A stretch of 64,000 nt of DNA from Myxococcales bacterium (GCA_012960035.1 DUBZ01000137.1:47168-111167), one strand, 5' to 3'; counted from the stretch's first letter, positions 49,622-58,690 are shown. Translations and numbers: made by a program. Notes: a model not told the origin generated them from the letters alone.

Positions 49622-50383
49622 TCAATTGCCCTTCGAACGACCTGCTCGCAGCTCTGCGCTCATGAGTTGTTCGTTCTTCATCGCGTCCGACATCGACGAC
49701 TTCGCTCCGTAGTACAAGCTCTTCTTGGCTCGGGCAAGCACCTCGGGGTCATGGGCTGCGATCTGCTGTGCCAGTTCGCGAACTTCCTTCATAAGATCAC
49801 CACCGGAAACGACTCGGTTTACAAGCCCGATCTCGAGCGCTTCTTCGGCGAGAATCACGCGGGCGGTCAAAACCAACTCTTGCGCCTTCGCCATGCCGAC
49901 GAGCCGGGGCAGCAAGTAAGTGGCGCCAAGCCCGGGCAGGATGCCGAGCTTCGCAAACGTGAGGCCGATCTTGCTACCGGCTGCTGCGACCCTTAAATCG
50001 CAAGGCAATGCCATCGTGATCCCCACACCAATCGCGTGACCATTCAATGCTGCGATGATTGGCTTTTCGTAGTCGAGCAGATCGAGAGGAAGCTTGCGAA
50101 GGAAGTCCTCTTCACCGAGTCGGGGCCCACTTGTACCGCCGTCACTCGGAGTATCCGCCTCCGCGAATGAGGCCTTGAGGTGTTCGAGGTCGACCCCGGC
50201 GCAAAAACTCTTGCCCGCCCCCGTTAACACAACCACGTGCACATGGCTGTCGCAACGGGCCGCGGCGAAGGCATCGACAACTTCGCCACCCATCGCCGGA
50301 ATATAGGCGTTGAGTTTGTCTGGACGGTTCAGGGTAATGGTCGCGATCCCATCGCTGACTTCGTAGAGAATGTGTTCGTACAT
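49622..50383 (-). CDS. Enoyl-CoA hydratase/isomerase family protein
   Basis: This 253-aa crotonase has the acyl-CoA oxyanion hole in S-F-C-A-G-V-D-L and N-G-H-A-I-G-V-G-I-T. By eye the first hydratase Glu is Phe (G-L-T-F-A-K-L-G) while the second is kept (A-Q-E-L-V-L), so isomerase or other crotonase chemistry is as likely as hydration. ATG 50383 starts M-Y-E-H-I-L-Y-E-V. It is the last gene of a minus-strand operon with a second crotonase, a thiolase-like protein and an SDR. Confidence 0.9.
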   Translation of the reverse strand: MYEHILYEVSDGIATITLNRPDKLNAYIPAMGGEVVDAFAAARCDSHVHVVVLTGAGKSFCAGVDLEHLKASFAEADTPSDGGTSGPRLGEEDFLRKLPLDLLDYEKPIIAALNGHAIGVGITMALPCDLRVAAAGSKIGLTFAKLGILPGLGATYLLPRLVGMAKAQELVLTARVILAEEALEIGLVNRVVSGGDLMKEVRELAQQIAAHDPEVLARAKKSLYYGAKSSMSDAMKNEQLMSAELRAGRSKGN

Positions 50384-50443
50384 TCGCTCTGATCCCCGCT
50401 CCGTTCGGCGCAACGCGATTCGCGCGTCGCACCGGTGTCTATC

Positions 50444-51256
50444 CTAATCGCCCGTGTACGGTGCCCACTTTGGCTTGCGCTTTTCCACGAACGCCTTTGC
50501 ACCCTCTTCTAGGTCGGGCGAACCGTTGTGCTTGATGATGATCTGCCAGGCATGCTCGATACCGTCTTCGAGACCGCGATCAAGACTTTCCCAAATGGCT
50601 TGTTTGCTTCGTGCCAGAGCGGCTGGCGAATGCTCGGCGATCATCAGCGCAAGAGCACGCGCCCGAGTCATCAGCTGATCTGCCGCGACAACCTCGCCCA
50701 CGAGTCCTAGTCGATGCGCTTCTTGAGCCGACATTCGCTCGCTACCGCCCAGGAGCGACATCCGCATCACCGCTTCAAGGGGCATCCGACGCGCAAGCCC
50801 AACCGGTTCGATCCCGGCGACGAGTCCCACCTTTACGTGGGTATCGAAAAACGTCGCATGCTCGGCCGCAATCGTAAGATCCGAATCGGCGACGAAGTGC
50901 AGCCCACCCCCCACCACCATGCCGTTGATCGCCGTAATGACGGGCTTCCAACATTTGTTCTGCAACGCAGTGATTTTGAACCAAGGTTGATCTTCGCGCT
51001 TCTGGGCATTGGGATCTTGTGAGCGGTTCGTTCCACCTCTGGCAACATCCGCGACATCCATACCCGTGCACAGTGCTTTGTCCCCAGCGCCGGTTACGAT
51101 GATGCAGGCCACTTCGGGGTCCTGCTTGATCAATGTCCACGCTCGCGTAAGCTCGAGCGCCATCTGCTCGTTAAATGCGTTGTGTCGGTCGGGACGGTTC
51201 AACGTCACAGTCGCGACTCGGTCTTCGACTTCGAAGACGATGGTTTCGAACTCCAT
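50444..51256 (-). CDS. Enoyl-CoA hydratase/isomerase family protein (second)
   Basis: This 270-aa crotonase starts at ATG 51256 (AGAGGAAG upstream). Oxyanion-hole elements are A-L-C-T-G-M-D-V and N-G-M-V-V-G-G-G-L-H. Both canonical hydratase Glu positions seem replaced (H-V-K-V-G and A-V-M-R-M), so it is probably not a simple hydratase. The C-terminus D-L-E-E-G-A-K-A-F-V-E-K-R-K-P-K-W is typical of the crotonase tail. It sits between the thiolase-like gene and the other crotonase. Confidence 0.9.
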   Translation of the reverse strand: MEFETIVFEVEDRVATVTLNRPDRHNAFNEQMALELTRAWTLIKQDPEVACIIVTGAGDKALCTGMDVADVARGGTNRSQDPNAQKREDQPWFKITALQNKCWKPVITAINGMVVGGGLHFVADSDLTIAAEHATFFDTHVKVGLVAGIEPVGLARRMPLEAVMRMSLLGGSERMSAQEAHRLGLVGEVVAADQLMTRARALALMIAEHSPAALARSKQAIWESLDRGLEDGIEHAWQIIIKHNGSPDLEEGAKAFVEKRKPKWAPYTGD

Positions 51257-51324
51257 GGCAATCTTCCTCTGGGAACGTTGCTTTGCTCGTTGCTGTAGTG
51301 AAGGTGTAGTGAGGGTGCAGAGCG

Positions 51325-52779
51325 CTATCCCGAAACCGGGGTGCCCTTCCAATAATAGTTCGGGCGGCCCCCGCCTTCGTGTATTCGACGAAATTCGAAC
51401 TCAACCTCTAAGCCTGTCTTCACGTCGGCAGAAGCGACGTTGACGAGTTGGAGATGAATTCGTGCTCCGCCAACGTCGACGATCGTCACGACGGTCGGGG
51501 GGTCGGGGGTTGGAAAGAAGAAGTCGAACGTATAGGTCACCACCGCTCCGATTTGGTCGGACAGCCGCACAGGTTCGAACGCGTCTTTCGCAAAACAGGT
51601 TTCGCAAATGCGTTGAGCGGGGAACTGCACGGCGGAGCACGCGGTGCAGCGTTGACCGCGGAAGCTCAGGTCGTCATCGCGTTCGCGAAAGTGCACAGTC
51701 GCTGAGAGACCGGGGTTCGTACCGCCTTCCCACTCACTGGGCTCGAGTTTGCGCGCTTTCAGATACTTGTCATAGCTCGCGACAGAGCGACGTCGAGCGA
51801 GATGCCACTCCACGCCTCGACGCGAATCGATCTTTTCAGCATTTTGGTTTACGACGAACGTAAGGACGTCAGCACCGTCGCCGTAGTTTGCGAGCAAAAT
51901 TGACGTTACGTCCGACGAAGGCGATGAAGACGATGAAGGCGACGAAGACGCTTCAAGTGCCGCCACCAACTGAAGCGGCGCAAAGGCTGCCCCGGCATTG
52001 CCGAGACGACCGAACAACGGGTCGCCAAGCTGCTCGGTCGCGACGCCAAGGCTACGCGCCACGGTAGCGTGACTTCGCGCGTCCGGAGCGTATAGACAGA
52101 CCTTGGTGTAGTCGCTCATCTGGGTGTCGCTGTTTTCAAAATGACCCAACACCGCGTCAACGATGCGTGGGGTGTAGCCCTCCTGGACAACGAAGCGCTC
52201 TTCCCAGCTATGCACGAAGGGATCACCGTCGACGCGCCAGAGGTCGACAATTGCGTCTGACAACGCGTGCCCGCCTTCGAACGATGCAAGAACAGGTAAC
52301 CCGCTCGCAGAGCCGTCGCCCACAAGGAAAGCCGCGGCGCCATCGCCCCCGTTGCGCTCAAGACCGGATCCCGGCGCTCCAGTGCGCGCGTCGCTCACGA
52401 CGACCAACACGCTGCGCGCCGAACCTGCGGCGACAGCGTCGAAGGCTGCGCGAAGCGCCATCGTCCCTGCGCGCAATGAACCCGAGAAGTCGCTCGACTG
52501 AATCTCGCGACGTAGATCAAGAGCTCGTCCGAGCAAGGCGGCGCCTTGCTTTTCGCGAAACGGATAGGTGGTCGAAGCGAATAAGATCGAGTCCACGCAA
52601 TTTCTGTCGAAACCGCGCAGACAGTTCACCGCGGCGGTTACCCCCATCGTCACGCTGTCTTCATCGTTCCACGCAACCGCCTTTTCGGGTCCGCCCTCTT
52701 TGGGCGTGCGTCCCCCAATCGCGCCGAGTGCGAGACGTGTCGGCGGAATGTAGGCGCCGTATGAGGTGATTCCGATCAT
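51325..52779 (-). CDS. HMG-CoA synthase/KAS III-like protein fused to a zinc-ribbon OB-fold (DUF35) domain
   Basis: In this 484-aa fusion, residues 1-320 have the thiolase-like fold of HMG-CoA synthase relatives (I-T-S-Y-G-A-Y-I-P-P, F-A-S-T-T-Y-P-F-R-E-K, G-D-G-A-A-A-F-L-V-G). The nucleophile position reads S-D-F-S-G-S-L-R-A-G, with Ser rather than Cys. Residues 370-484 form a zinc ribbon (C-T-A-C-S, C-E-T-C-F) and an OB fold, as in DUF35 partners of thiolases. A low-complexity Ser/Pro run sits near residue 275. By analogy with Ltp2-ChsH2 it may be an acyl-CoA retro-aldolase; inference only. Confidence 0.85.
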   Translation of the reverse strand: MIGITSYGAYIPPTRLALGAIGGRTPKEGGPEKAVAWNDEDSVTMGVTAAVNCLRGFDRNCVDSILFASTTYPFREKQGAALLGRALDLRREIQSSDFSGSLRAGTMALRAAFDAVAAGSARSVLVVVSDARTGAPGSGLERNGGDGAAAFLVGDGSASGLPVLASFEGGHALSDAIVDLWRVDGDPFVHSWEERFVVQEGYTPRIVDAVLGHFENSDTQMSDYTKVCLYAPDARSHATVARSLGVATEQLGDPLFGRLGNAGAAFAPLQLVAALEASSSPSSSSSPSSDVTSILLANYGDGADVLTFVVNQNAEKIDSRRGVEWHLARRRSVASYDKYLKARKLEPSEWEGGTNPGLSATVHFRERDDDLSFRGQRCTACSAVQFPAQRICETCFAKDAFEPVRLSDQIGAVVTYTFDFFFPTPDPPTVVTIVDVGGARIHLQLVNVASADVKTGLEVEFEFRRIHEGGGRPNYYWKGTPVSG

Positions 52780-52788
52780 GAAAAAATC

Positions 52789-53682
52789 CTACGAGCTTGG
52801 CGGCTTGACGCCGTCGTGGAATGGGTACGGTTGCGACATGATGCCCAACGGCTCGAGTTCTTTGCGCATATGATTTTCGAAGCCCGCCACGAGGTCGTCG
52901 GTGCTCCAGCCACCATCCTTGTACATCGCGTTTCCGTACGCGGGGTGTTCCAGGATCACGACGCGCTCGCCCCCCGTGCCGAAAATTTGTCCGGACACAT
53001 AGTTCGCGTGATCGCTGCAAAGGAAGGCAACAAACGCGCCGTTGCGGGTGGGGTCGATATAGGGGAGCTCGACATCCTTACCATCGGGGCCCTTGTAGGT
53101 ACTCGACATCCGCGTCGAGCCGGTCGGACTGATGGCGTTTACGCGAATGCCGTAGCGTGCGAGTTCTAGCGCCCACGTGTAGGTCATCGAAGCAATCGCG
53201 CCCTTCGAACCCGCATAATTGGTTTGTCCAAAGTTGCCGAAGTGCGCCGCCGAAACCGTGTTGACGATCGCACCCCCGGTCCCCTGCTCTTTCATTCGAA
53301 GCGCACCTTCCTGGCTACACATGAACGTTCCGCCCTGATGAACTTTCACGACTGACATGAACTCGTCATCGGTCATGCGCAAAAAGGTGCGGTCCTTCAC
53401 GTTGCCGGCGTTGTTCACGACGGCATGAATGCCGCCGAACTCATCGACACATTGTGCGACGAGCGCTTGCGCGCCCTCGCGGGTGCTGATGTCGCTTTTG
53501 TTCGCGCTCGCTTTGCCGCCCGCCTTCGTGATTTCGTCGACGACTGCGCTGGCTTCGTCGATGTCGATGTCGTTGACGACGACCGACGCACCTTGTTCAG
53601 CAAGGTGAAGGCAATGGCCTCGCCCGATCCCGCGCCCCCCCCCGGTAACCACTCCTGCTCTGCCGTCAAGAACACCCATCAA
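52789..53682 (-). CDS. Short-chain dehydrogenase (17β-HSD4/3-hydroxyacyl-CoA type)
   Basis: This ~297-aa classical SDR has V-T-G-G-G-R-G-I-G-R, N-D-I-D-I at the end of β2 (NAD-preferring Asp), V-N-N-A-G-N, Ser in N-T-V-S-A-A and Y-A-G-S-K. The style matches the dehydrogenase domain of multifunctional enzyme type 2, which oxidises 3-hydroxyacyl-CoA. Two adjacent ATGs (53682 and 53679) are possible starts. It is the first gene of the operon running down to 49622; the thiolase-like gene follows after 9 bp. Confidence 0.9.
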   Translation of the reverse strand: MMGVLDGRAGVVTGGGRGIGRGHCLHLAEQGASVVVNDIDIDEASAVVDEITKAGGKASANKSDISTREGAQALVAQCVDEFGGIHAVVNNAGNVKDRTFLRMTDDEFMSVVKVHQGGTFMCSQEGALRMKEQGTGGAIVNTVSAAHFGNFGQTNYAGSKGAIASMTYTWALELARYGIRVNAISPTGSTRMSSTYKGPDGKDVELPYIDPTRNGAFVAFLCSDHANYVSGQIFGTGGERVVILEHPAYGNAMYKDGGWSTDDLVAGFENHMRKELEPLGIMSQPYPFHDGVKPPSS

Positions 53683-53762
53683 TAGACCTCGTAAGTTCGT
53701 AGTGGCAGGTCACGGTAGAGAAAGGCCCCAAACACGTCAAAGCGCAGTTTGACAGCGGACTG

Positions 53763-55106
53763 CTACTTCCCGCGCAGACGCAGCGCGGCAAGAGTCGCGA
53801 GTGCGCCCACCAACACGCCCCCGGCGGGCTGGTTCATGAAAGGCAGTTTTGGAACGCCGTCAAAGGGACCGGTGACTTCGTAAGTCTTGCCCGGGTTTCG
53901 TTGGGAATTGAAGTAGAGCCGCGTGCCGTCGGGGCTAAGTGCTGGGCCCGTGATCTCTGTATTCGTTTGTCCGGCAACCTGGACAATCGGTTTCACCTGT
54001 CCCGATGGCGTAAGGGCAACAATTTGCAGACTGCCCGGGTCTTCGGCGACGTAGACGTCACCGTTCGCCGCGGCATAAACGTTGTCGACGTTCTCGAGTT
54101 CGGGCGTCGTACTCGTCGCCATGTCGTAGATGATTTCGATCGTGTTCGCGCCGACGTTGAGTTGCCAAACGCGATTGTCGCCTTTGGTCGCAATGAAGAC
54201 CTTGTCACCGCGCAGCCAACAGCCCTCTCCACCATTGAACACGGTGGCGTCGGATGCCTGATAGCGGGTCGCTCGTTCGGCAATTGGAATATGTATCCCA
54301 TTTTGAATCCCGCCGGCCGCTGGGTTTGCGTCGGCGATGGCATGCCAAGCGAGACTTCGTACTTGTCCCGGTTGAATCGGCCCCATCGACTGGGGGTCCA
54401 AAATCTCGGCAGCTTCAAGGGTCCCGTTTTGAAGGTTGGGATAGCGGGTGGGAATAAAGCGGTATAACAATCCGTCGGTTCGATCTTCCGTCAGGGTAAG
54501 CATTTCGGTGGCGGCGTCGACCACAACGGCTTCGTGATTGAATGTGCCGAGCCCCGGGATCAGTGTGCCTTGAGAGTTCGGCACGCCAGGATCACATTCG
54601 TAAACCCGCCCCCCCACAACTTCTTCACACGAGAGCCAGGTGCCCCACGGCGTTGGGCCACCCGCGCAGTTGCGATGGGTGCCCGACAAAATCGTGTAGG
54701 CGTTTTCGATCGTGCCGTCGGACGCGAATGCGATGGCACCCACTCCGCCACCGCCGTCCGACGTTTCGGAATTGCAGACATAGATCCAGCCGCCGTTTGT
54801 CGATTCGAAGGTGGCACCGCCATCTGGATTGAGATGCCACGCGTGAGAAGTCGCCCCAACGTTTGCTCCCGACACAGCGACTACACGCGAAGAAAAACCC
54901 GGAGGCAGCATCAATCCATTGGAATCCGGTGGCTCCAAGGGGCCGAATGAATCCGCACCAGATTCGTACGAACGCACGATGCCCGGAGCCATGACTCCGC
55001 TCGCGCTTAACAGTCCCAACCCACTCAGCGTCTTCGCACCGCCACGCACGAATGCACGTCGCGAAAGTGCCGGATCGAATCTGCCCTTGGCGGAATCAGA
55101 CTTCAT
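53763..55106 (-). CDS. PhoX-family (DUF839) Tat-exported protein with a C-terminal anchor
   Basis: This 447-aa protein has a twin-arginine signal (L-S-R-R-A-F-V-R-G-G) and the PhoX/DUF839 β-propeller: W-L-S-C-E-E, N-H-E-A-V-V-V-D, R-Y-Q-A-S-D-A-T, F-N-G-G-E-G-C-W, F-I-A-T-K-G and N-V-D-N-V. These carry the acidic and Cys residues that bind Ca/Fe in alkaline phosphatase PhoX. The last ~18 residues are a hydrophobic helix ending L-R-L-R-G-K after V-P-K-L-P-F, which resembles a sorting tail of the IPTL/PEP-CTERM kind. Confidence 0.88.
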   Translation of the reverse strand: MKSDSAKGRFDPALSRRAFVRGGAKTLSGLGLLSASGVMAPGIVRSYESGADSFGPLEPPDSNGLMLPPGFSSRVVAVSGANVGATSHAWHLNPDGGATFESTNGGWIYVCNSETSDGGGGVGAIAFASDGTIENAYTILSGTHRNCAGGPTPWGTWLSCEEVVGGRVYECDPGVPNSQGTLIPGLGTFNHEAVVVDAATEMLTLTEDRTDGLLYRFIPTRYPNLQNGTLEAAEILDPQSMGPIQPGQVRSLAWHAIADANPAAGGIQNGIHIPIAERATRYQASDATVFNGGEGCWLRGDKVFIATKGDNRVWQLNVGANTIEIIYDMATSTTPELENVDNVYAAANGDVYVAEDPGSLQIVALTPSGQVKPIVQVAGQTNTEITGPALSPDGTRLYFNSQRNPGKTYEVTGPFDGVPKLPFMNQPAGGVLVGALATLAALRLRGK

Positions 55107-55127
55107 TGGGGGATGCTCATAGTCGTC

Positions 55128-56255
55128 CTAGTCAAGTTTGTCGCGCCAACGGCGGTGCCACATCTGCACCACCACCTCGTTGCGCCCGATGACCACCGGT
55201 TGCTCCCGTGCCGCGATCCCGTGCTGACATTCGGCGGCGGCCGGCAAATCTTCGCGTTCGAAAATATTGCGACCGAACTCGTACGTCCCGCGATCGGCGT
55301 CACTCACTTCGCCGTCCACCGACGGAACACCTACAGAAGAAAAGTAGACAACCGATTTTCCGGGTTCGTCGCCGGGCTCAACTCGGATCATCTGTGCGTT
55401 GCCTTCGTTCGCCACAATGACCGTGCCGGGGAACAGCGTGTGGTTTACCGCGGCGTAGGGATACGATGGCCATTCGGACTCGTCTTTGTCGCGCAAGTTT
55501 TCGATCCCTCGAAACGGAAATGCCCATCGGGTATGTAGACCAAACTCATCCGCAGCACCGTGGCCCGTCATCATGGGAGCCAGGCTGTCGCGATGTAGTG
55601 TCGCGAAGTGATATCCCTCGTGGCTTAAATTGGTCACGAGTTTCCAGTTGGCATCGACTTCGAAACGGTCGCTTCCTACGAGCTGCATTTTCGCAAACTC
55701 GTACCCTTCGAATGCCGGCAAGATGTCGTCGATGGCATGCTCGACTCGCAGCTGCCCCATCTCCGGCCTCACACCCAACATAATGACACCACCGCGGTCG
55801 CTCACGGGTAATTGTTGCAAGCCGGTCGGAAGTGGGACGGGCTCAAAGTCCTGCGAGCGACCGCGACCTGCGAGCCTACCGTCAAGCTCATAATTCCAAC
55901 CGTGGAAGCGGCAGACAAGACGTGCCGCCTTGCCACATCCTTCGGCCACCCTCGCACCGCGGTGGGTGCACACATTCAAGAACGCCCGCAGCGCACCTTC
56001 TTTGTCGCGGGTGACTACCACGGGTTTCCCCATCACTTCGGTGGTGATAAACGTGCCGGGATTCGCGATGTCGCCCGCAAAACCGATCGCTTGTGGGGAC
56101 TCGAAGAAGAACTGCTCGCGCTCGCGCTCCCAAACCTCGGGATCAAGATAGTTTTCGGCCGGTTCAACCCACGGCGCTTCTGCGAGGTCGGTGGTGTCCG
56201 CCACGACGTGTTCGATCAGGCGGCGGGTCACCGCAAGCGCAGACTCGCGATTCAC
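55128..56255 (-). CDS. Rieske non-haem iron oxygenase, α-subunit type
   Basis: This 375-aa ring-hydroxylating oxygenase has an N-terminal Rieske 2Fe-2S domain with C-T-H-R-G-A-R-V and C-R-F-H-G-W-N-Y, and a catalytic domain with the mononuclear iron His pair in S-H-E-G-Y-H-F-A-T-L-H. It hydroxylates aromatic, steroid or other hydrophobic substrates using an electron-transfer partner not seen here. It lies between the PhoX and LLM genes on the same strand, at the upstream end of the catabolic cluster. Confidence 0.92.
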   Translation of the reverse strand: MNRESALAVTRRLIEHVVADTTDLAEAPWVEPAENYLDPEVWEREREQFFFESPQAIGFAGDIANPGTFITTEVMGKPVVVTRDKEGALRAFLNVCTHRGARVAEGCGKAARLVCRFHGWNYELDGRLAGRGRSQDFEPVPLPTGLQQLPVSDRGGVIMLGVRPEMGQLRVEHAIDDILPAFEGYEFAKMQLVGSDRFEVDANWKLVTNLSHEGYHFATLHRDSLAPMMTGHGAADEFGLHTRWAFPFRGIENLRDKDESEWPSYPYAAVNHTLFPGTVIVANEGNAQMIRVEPGDEPGKSVVYFSSVGVPSVDGEVSDADRGTYEFGRNIFEREDLPAAAECQHGIAAREQPVVIGRNEVVVQMWHRRWRDKLD

Positions 56256-56337
56256 CTTGAACTCTCCTTGACGATGATCGGCACACTACCGACGTGCATG
56301 ACCCAGCACACCCAGGACTCGGCCCGCCGAATCAGCC

Positions 56338-57180
56338 TCACGACGAAGAAAGGTAGCGAGTTAAGTCGTCGAGTACCGGCATCACTTCGTCGCGAGCTGC
56401 AGACGGGACGCGCAGCACCGCTTCCGTCACGCCCATGTTCGCGTAGTAGGCGAGCTTCGCTTCGTCGGGCTCGATGCCCATCGGCACGATGTGGAGCGAG
56501 TTCGGGTCCCGCTCCCGTTCGATCAACGCCGCCCTGAGTTTGGGCAACGCCTCGCGCAAACCCGTTCCGCCGATTGGCATCCATCCGTCGGCATATTCCG
56601 CGATGTGATCGAACAACTTGGGGCCCGCACCGCCGCCGACGAGGACGCGCGGTCGAGGCCGCTGCACGGGCTTGGGCCATTGATAGGACGGCTCGAAGTC
56701 GACGAAGTCACCATGAAACTCAGCGACCTCATTACCCCACAACGCCTGCATGGCGAGCATGTGTTCGCGCACCTGAGCGCGCCGAGTTTTGAACACGACG
56801 CCGTGGCTCTCCATCTCTTCTACATTCCAGCCAAAGCCAATGCCCAACACCACGCGACCGTTCGAAATCATGTCGAGCGTTGCAACTTGTTTCGCCAAGG
56901 CGATCGGATCGTGTTGCGCGGGAAGCGCGATCCCGGTTCCGAGAAGGATTCGTTCCGTCACACTCGCCGCCGCCGCGAGCACCACATAGGGGTCGGGGCT
57001 ACGAAAGTATTCTTCGCCGAGTTCTTCACTCCCAGTCGGCGCAGGAGTACGTCGGCTCGCGGGGATGTGGGTGTGCTCGGGGATATAGAGAGAATAAAAC
57101 CCGCGCGCTTCGGCTTCGCGAGCGAGCTCGACCGGCGACATCGCCTTGTCGGTTGCGTGGATCGTGATCCCGATCTTCAT
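56338..57180 (-). CDS. LLM-class flavin/F420-dependent oxidoreductase
   Basis: This 280-aa TIM-barrel protein of the luciferase-like monooxygenase class has M-K-I-G-I-T-I-H-A-T-D, Y-I-P-E-H-T-H-I-P, G-I-A-L-P-A-Q-H-D-P-I, G-R-V-V-L-G-I-G-F-G-W-N-V-E-E and R-P-R-V-L-V-G-G-G-A. This is the TIGR03619 style often predicted to use F420, but FMN cannot be excluded from sequence. It diverges from the second LLM gene at 57656. Confidence 0.9.
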   Translation of the reverse strand: MKIGITIHATDKAMSPVELAREAEARGFYSLYIPEHTHIPASRRTPAPTGSEELGEEYFRSPDPYVVLAAAASVTERILLGTGIALPAQHDPIALAKQVATLDMISNGRVVLGIGFGWNVEEMESHGVVFKTRRAQVREHMLAMQALWGNEVAEFHGDFVDFEPSYQWPKPVQRPRPRVLVGGGAGPKLFDHIAEYADGWMPIGGTGLREALPKLRAALIERERDPNSLHIVPMGIEPDEAKLAYYANMGVTEAVLRVPSAARDEVMPVLDDLTRYLSSS

Positions 57181-57655
57181 CGTTACGTCGTCCCGGCACG
57201 TCGCTGTGATGGCGAAAGCCTAGAACCTATCTCAAAAATCACATGCCGAGTCGGTTGGTGATGTTAAGTCGAGGCCAACCCGTATGTCCGGCAACAGGAA
57301 GGGGCTGTGAAATGCCCCGCAAATAGGAGCGGCTCGCACAAAGGGACGACCCTACATGGATCCCCCCCCCAGCTCGATGCTGGGAACGCCAAGGCGGGAA
57401 CCCCCGTTGAACGTACCGTGTTCTGCATCTGCATTTGCTTGCAGATCCATGCCCCCATAGACCCGCTCACTGCGCGACACTCACTCGATGGTTGCGTCCC
57501 CCCTTCAAGGCGTTCGGTACCCAGCAAAATCCTTCGCGTTGCGAGGAAATTGGGCGGGGTGAAGTTCACAAAACTTTGATGTAACCGAATGCAACACGAG
57601 GGGCGCGCAACCCGCCGCCAACGATCCTCTTCGCCGAACAAGGATTCAAATCATC
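57181..57655. other. Divergent intergenic region between two LLM genes
   Basis: This is 475 bp without a gene. It contains ATCTGCA/TGCAGAT (57427-57446, 7-bp perfect stem, 6-nt loop) and GGGGC/GCCCC flanking TGTGAAAT near 57302-57319. It must hold promoters for the catabolic genes on each side; no strong hexamer pair was recognised. Confidence 0.5.
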
Positions 57656-58543
57656 ATGAAAATTGGAATGAATATCCCGTCGATGGTTCCAGGCATGACA
57701 CGCGACGACGTACTCGCTTGGTGCAAAGGGATCGACGAAGGCCCCTATTCAAGCCTTGCGGTCGGCGAGCGCATTAATTTTCCCAATCACGCCGCGATGG
57801 TGACGCTGAGTGTCGCGGCAGCGGTGACGGAACGCGTACCCATCATGTCGTACGTGCTCATCATGCCGATGCACAACGAAGTAAACCGTGCGAAAGAACT
57901 CGCGACGATCGACATCATTTCGAACGGTCGCTTGTGTCTTGGCGTTGGGGCGGGAGCACGCGAGGAGGACTACCAGGCAGTGGGCGCCGTGTTTGGGAAG
58001 CGAAGGCTTTCACAACTCGAAGAGCAGATTGCGACCATGAAGCGCGTTTGGGCAGGAGAGATGGTGGTCGAGGGACCGCTCCGGCCGGTTGAGCCCGCCC
58101 CACTACAACCGGGAGGTCCTGAAATTTTGGTCGCGTCGTTGAGCGAGCCTGCGATCAAGCACGTGTCACGTTGGGCGGACGGACTTGCGGGATTCAGCTT
58201 TGCCCCATCGATCGACGAGATCAACCAGGCCTTCGATCGAGCCCGTGCGAGTTGGAAGGAAGCGGGCCGAGAAAAGCCCCCGCGTCTCGTTACAAGTTTT
58301 TGGTTCGCATTGGGGGGCGACGCGCGCAGCCAGCTCGACAACTACCTGACGCGGTACCTCAACTTCTTTGGAGAAGGCGTCGCGGAGAAGCTTGCGAAGA
58401 CGGTGAGCTGCGACTCGCCTCAGGGCCTGCGCGACATGCTGCGCCGCATCGAGGACACCGGGGCGGACGAAGTGAGTTTGGTGCCCACGACCCGGGATGT
58501 AAGCGAGCTCGATCGGGTGGGAGATGTGCTGGGCAGCCTGTAA
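57656..58543 (+). CDS. LLM-class flavin-dependent oxidoreductase (second)
   Basis: This 295-aa luciferase-like protein shows M-K-I-G-M-N-I-P-S-M, a substrate loop with V-G-E-R-I-N-F, M-S-Y-V-L-I-M-P-M-H, G-R-L-C-L-G-V-G-A-G-A-R-E-E-D-Y and P-E-I-L-V-A-S-L-S. It is clearly different from the neighbour at 56338. A monooxygenase or dehydrogenase on a hydrophobic substrate is likely; the cofactor may be FMN or F420. The gene is separated from the next operon by a 200-bp AT-richer gap with its own promoter. Confidence 0.9.
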   Translation: MKIGMNIPSMVPGMTRDDVLAWCKGIDEGPYSSLAVGERINFPNHAAMVTLSVAAAVTERVPIMSYVLIMPMHNEVNRAKELATIDIISNGRLCLGVGAGAREEDYQAVGAVFGKRRLSQLEEQIATMKRVWAGEMVVEGPLRPVEPAPLQPGGPEILVASLSEPAIKHVSRWADGLAGFSFAPSIDEINQAFDRARASWKEAGREKPPRLVTSFWFALGGDARSQLDNYLTRYLNFFGEGVAEKLAKTVSCDSPQGLRDMLRRIEDTGADEVSLVPTTRDVSELDRVGDVLGSL

Positions 58544-58661
58544 CCGCGCGGGCGCCAAAATATAATTTGACCAATAATTTCAGATATTTGTCTCATTTTC
58601 TTGCACCTGAGATACAGCCGAATTGCTGACGGCACCGTCCCCTTCCACGGTCCCGAAATCA

Positions 58662-58690
58662 TTTACAATACGCCCCGTCTCGTATATAGT
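58662..58690 (+). promoter_or_regulatory. Sigma-70-type promoter of the CoA-ester operon
   Basis: TTTACA (58662-58667) and TATAGT (58685-58690) are separated by exactly 17 nt, each one base from consensus. Transcription would start near 58697, 50 bp before the CoA-transferase ATG. Upstream the DNA is unusually AT-rich (58555-58610), and GACGG-CA-CCGTC at 58628-58639 is a short inverted repeat that could bind a regulator. Confidence 0.65.

Noticed and set aside
51905..51965. Microsatellite of GACGAAGGCGATGAA type as a CRISPR-like array
   Set aside because: It is a low-complexity Ser-coding stretch inside the thiolase-like gene, without spacers.
57640..57660. tRNA T-arm-like GATTCAAATC
   Set aside because: No acceptor or anticodon stem around it; it is the leader of the LLM gene. 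No tRNA was found anywhere in the window.
56338..58543. Divergent LLM genes as luciferase α/β subunits
   Set aside because: They are on opposite strands, differ widely in sequence and have motifs of oxidoreductases rather than LuxAB.
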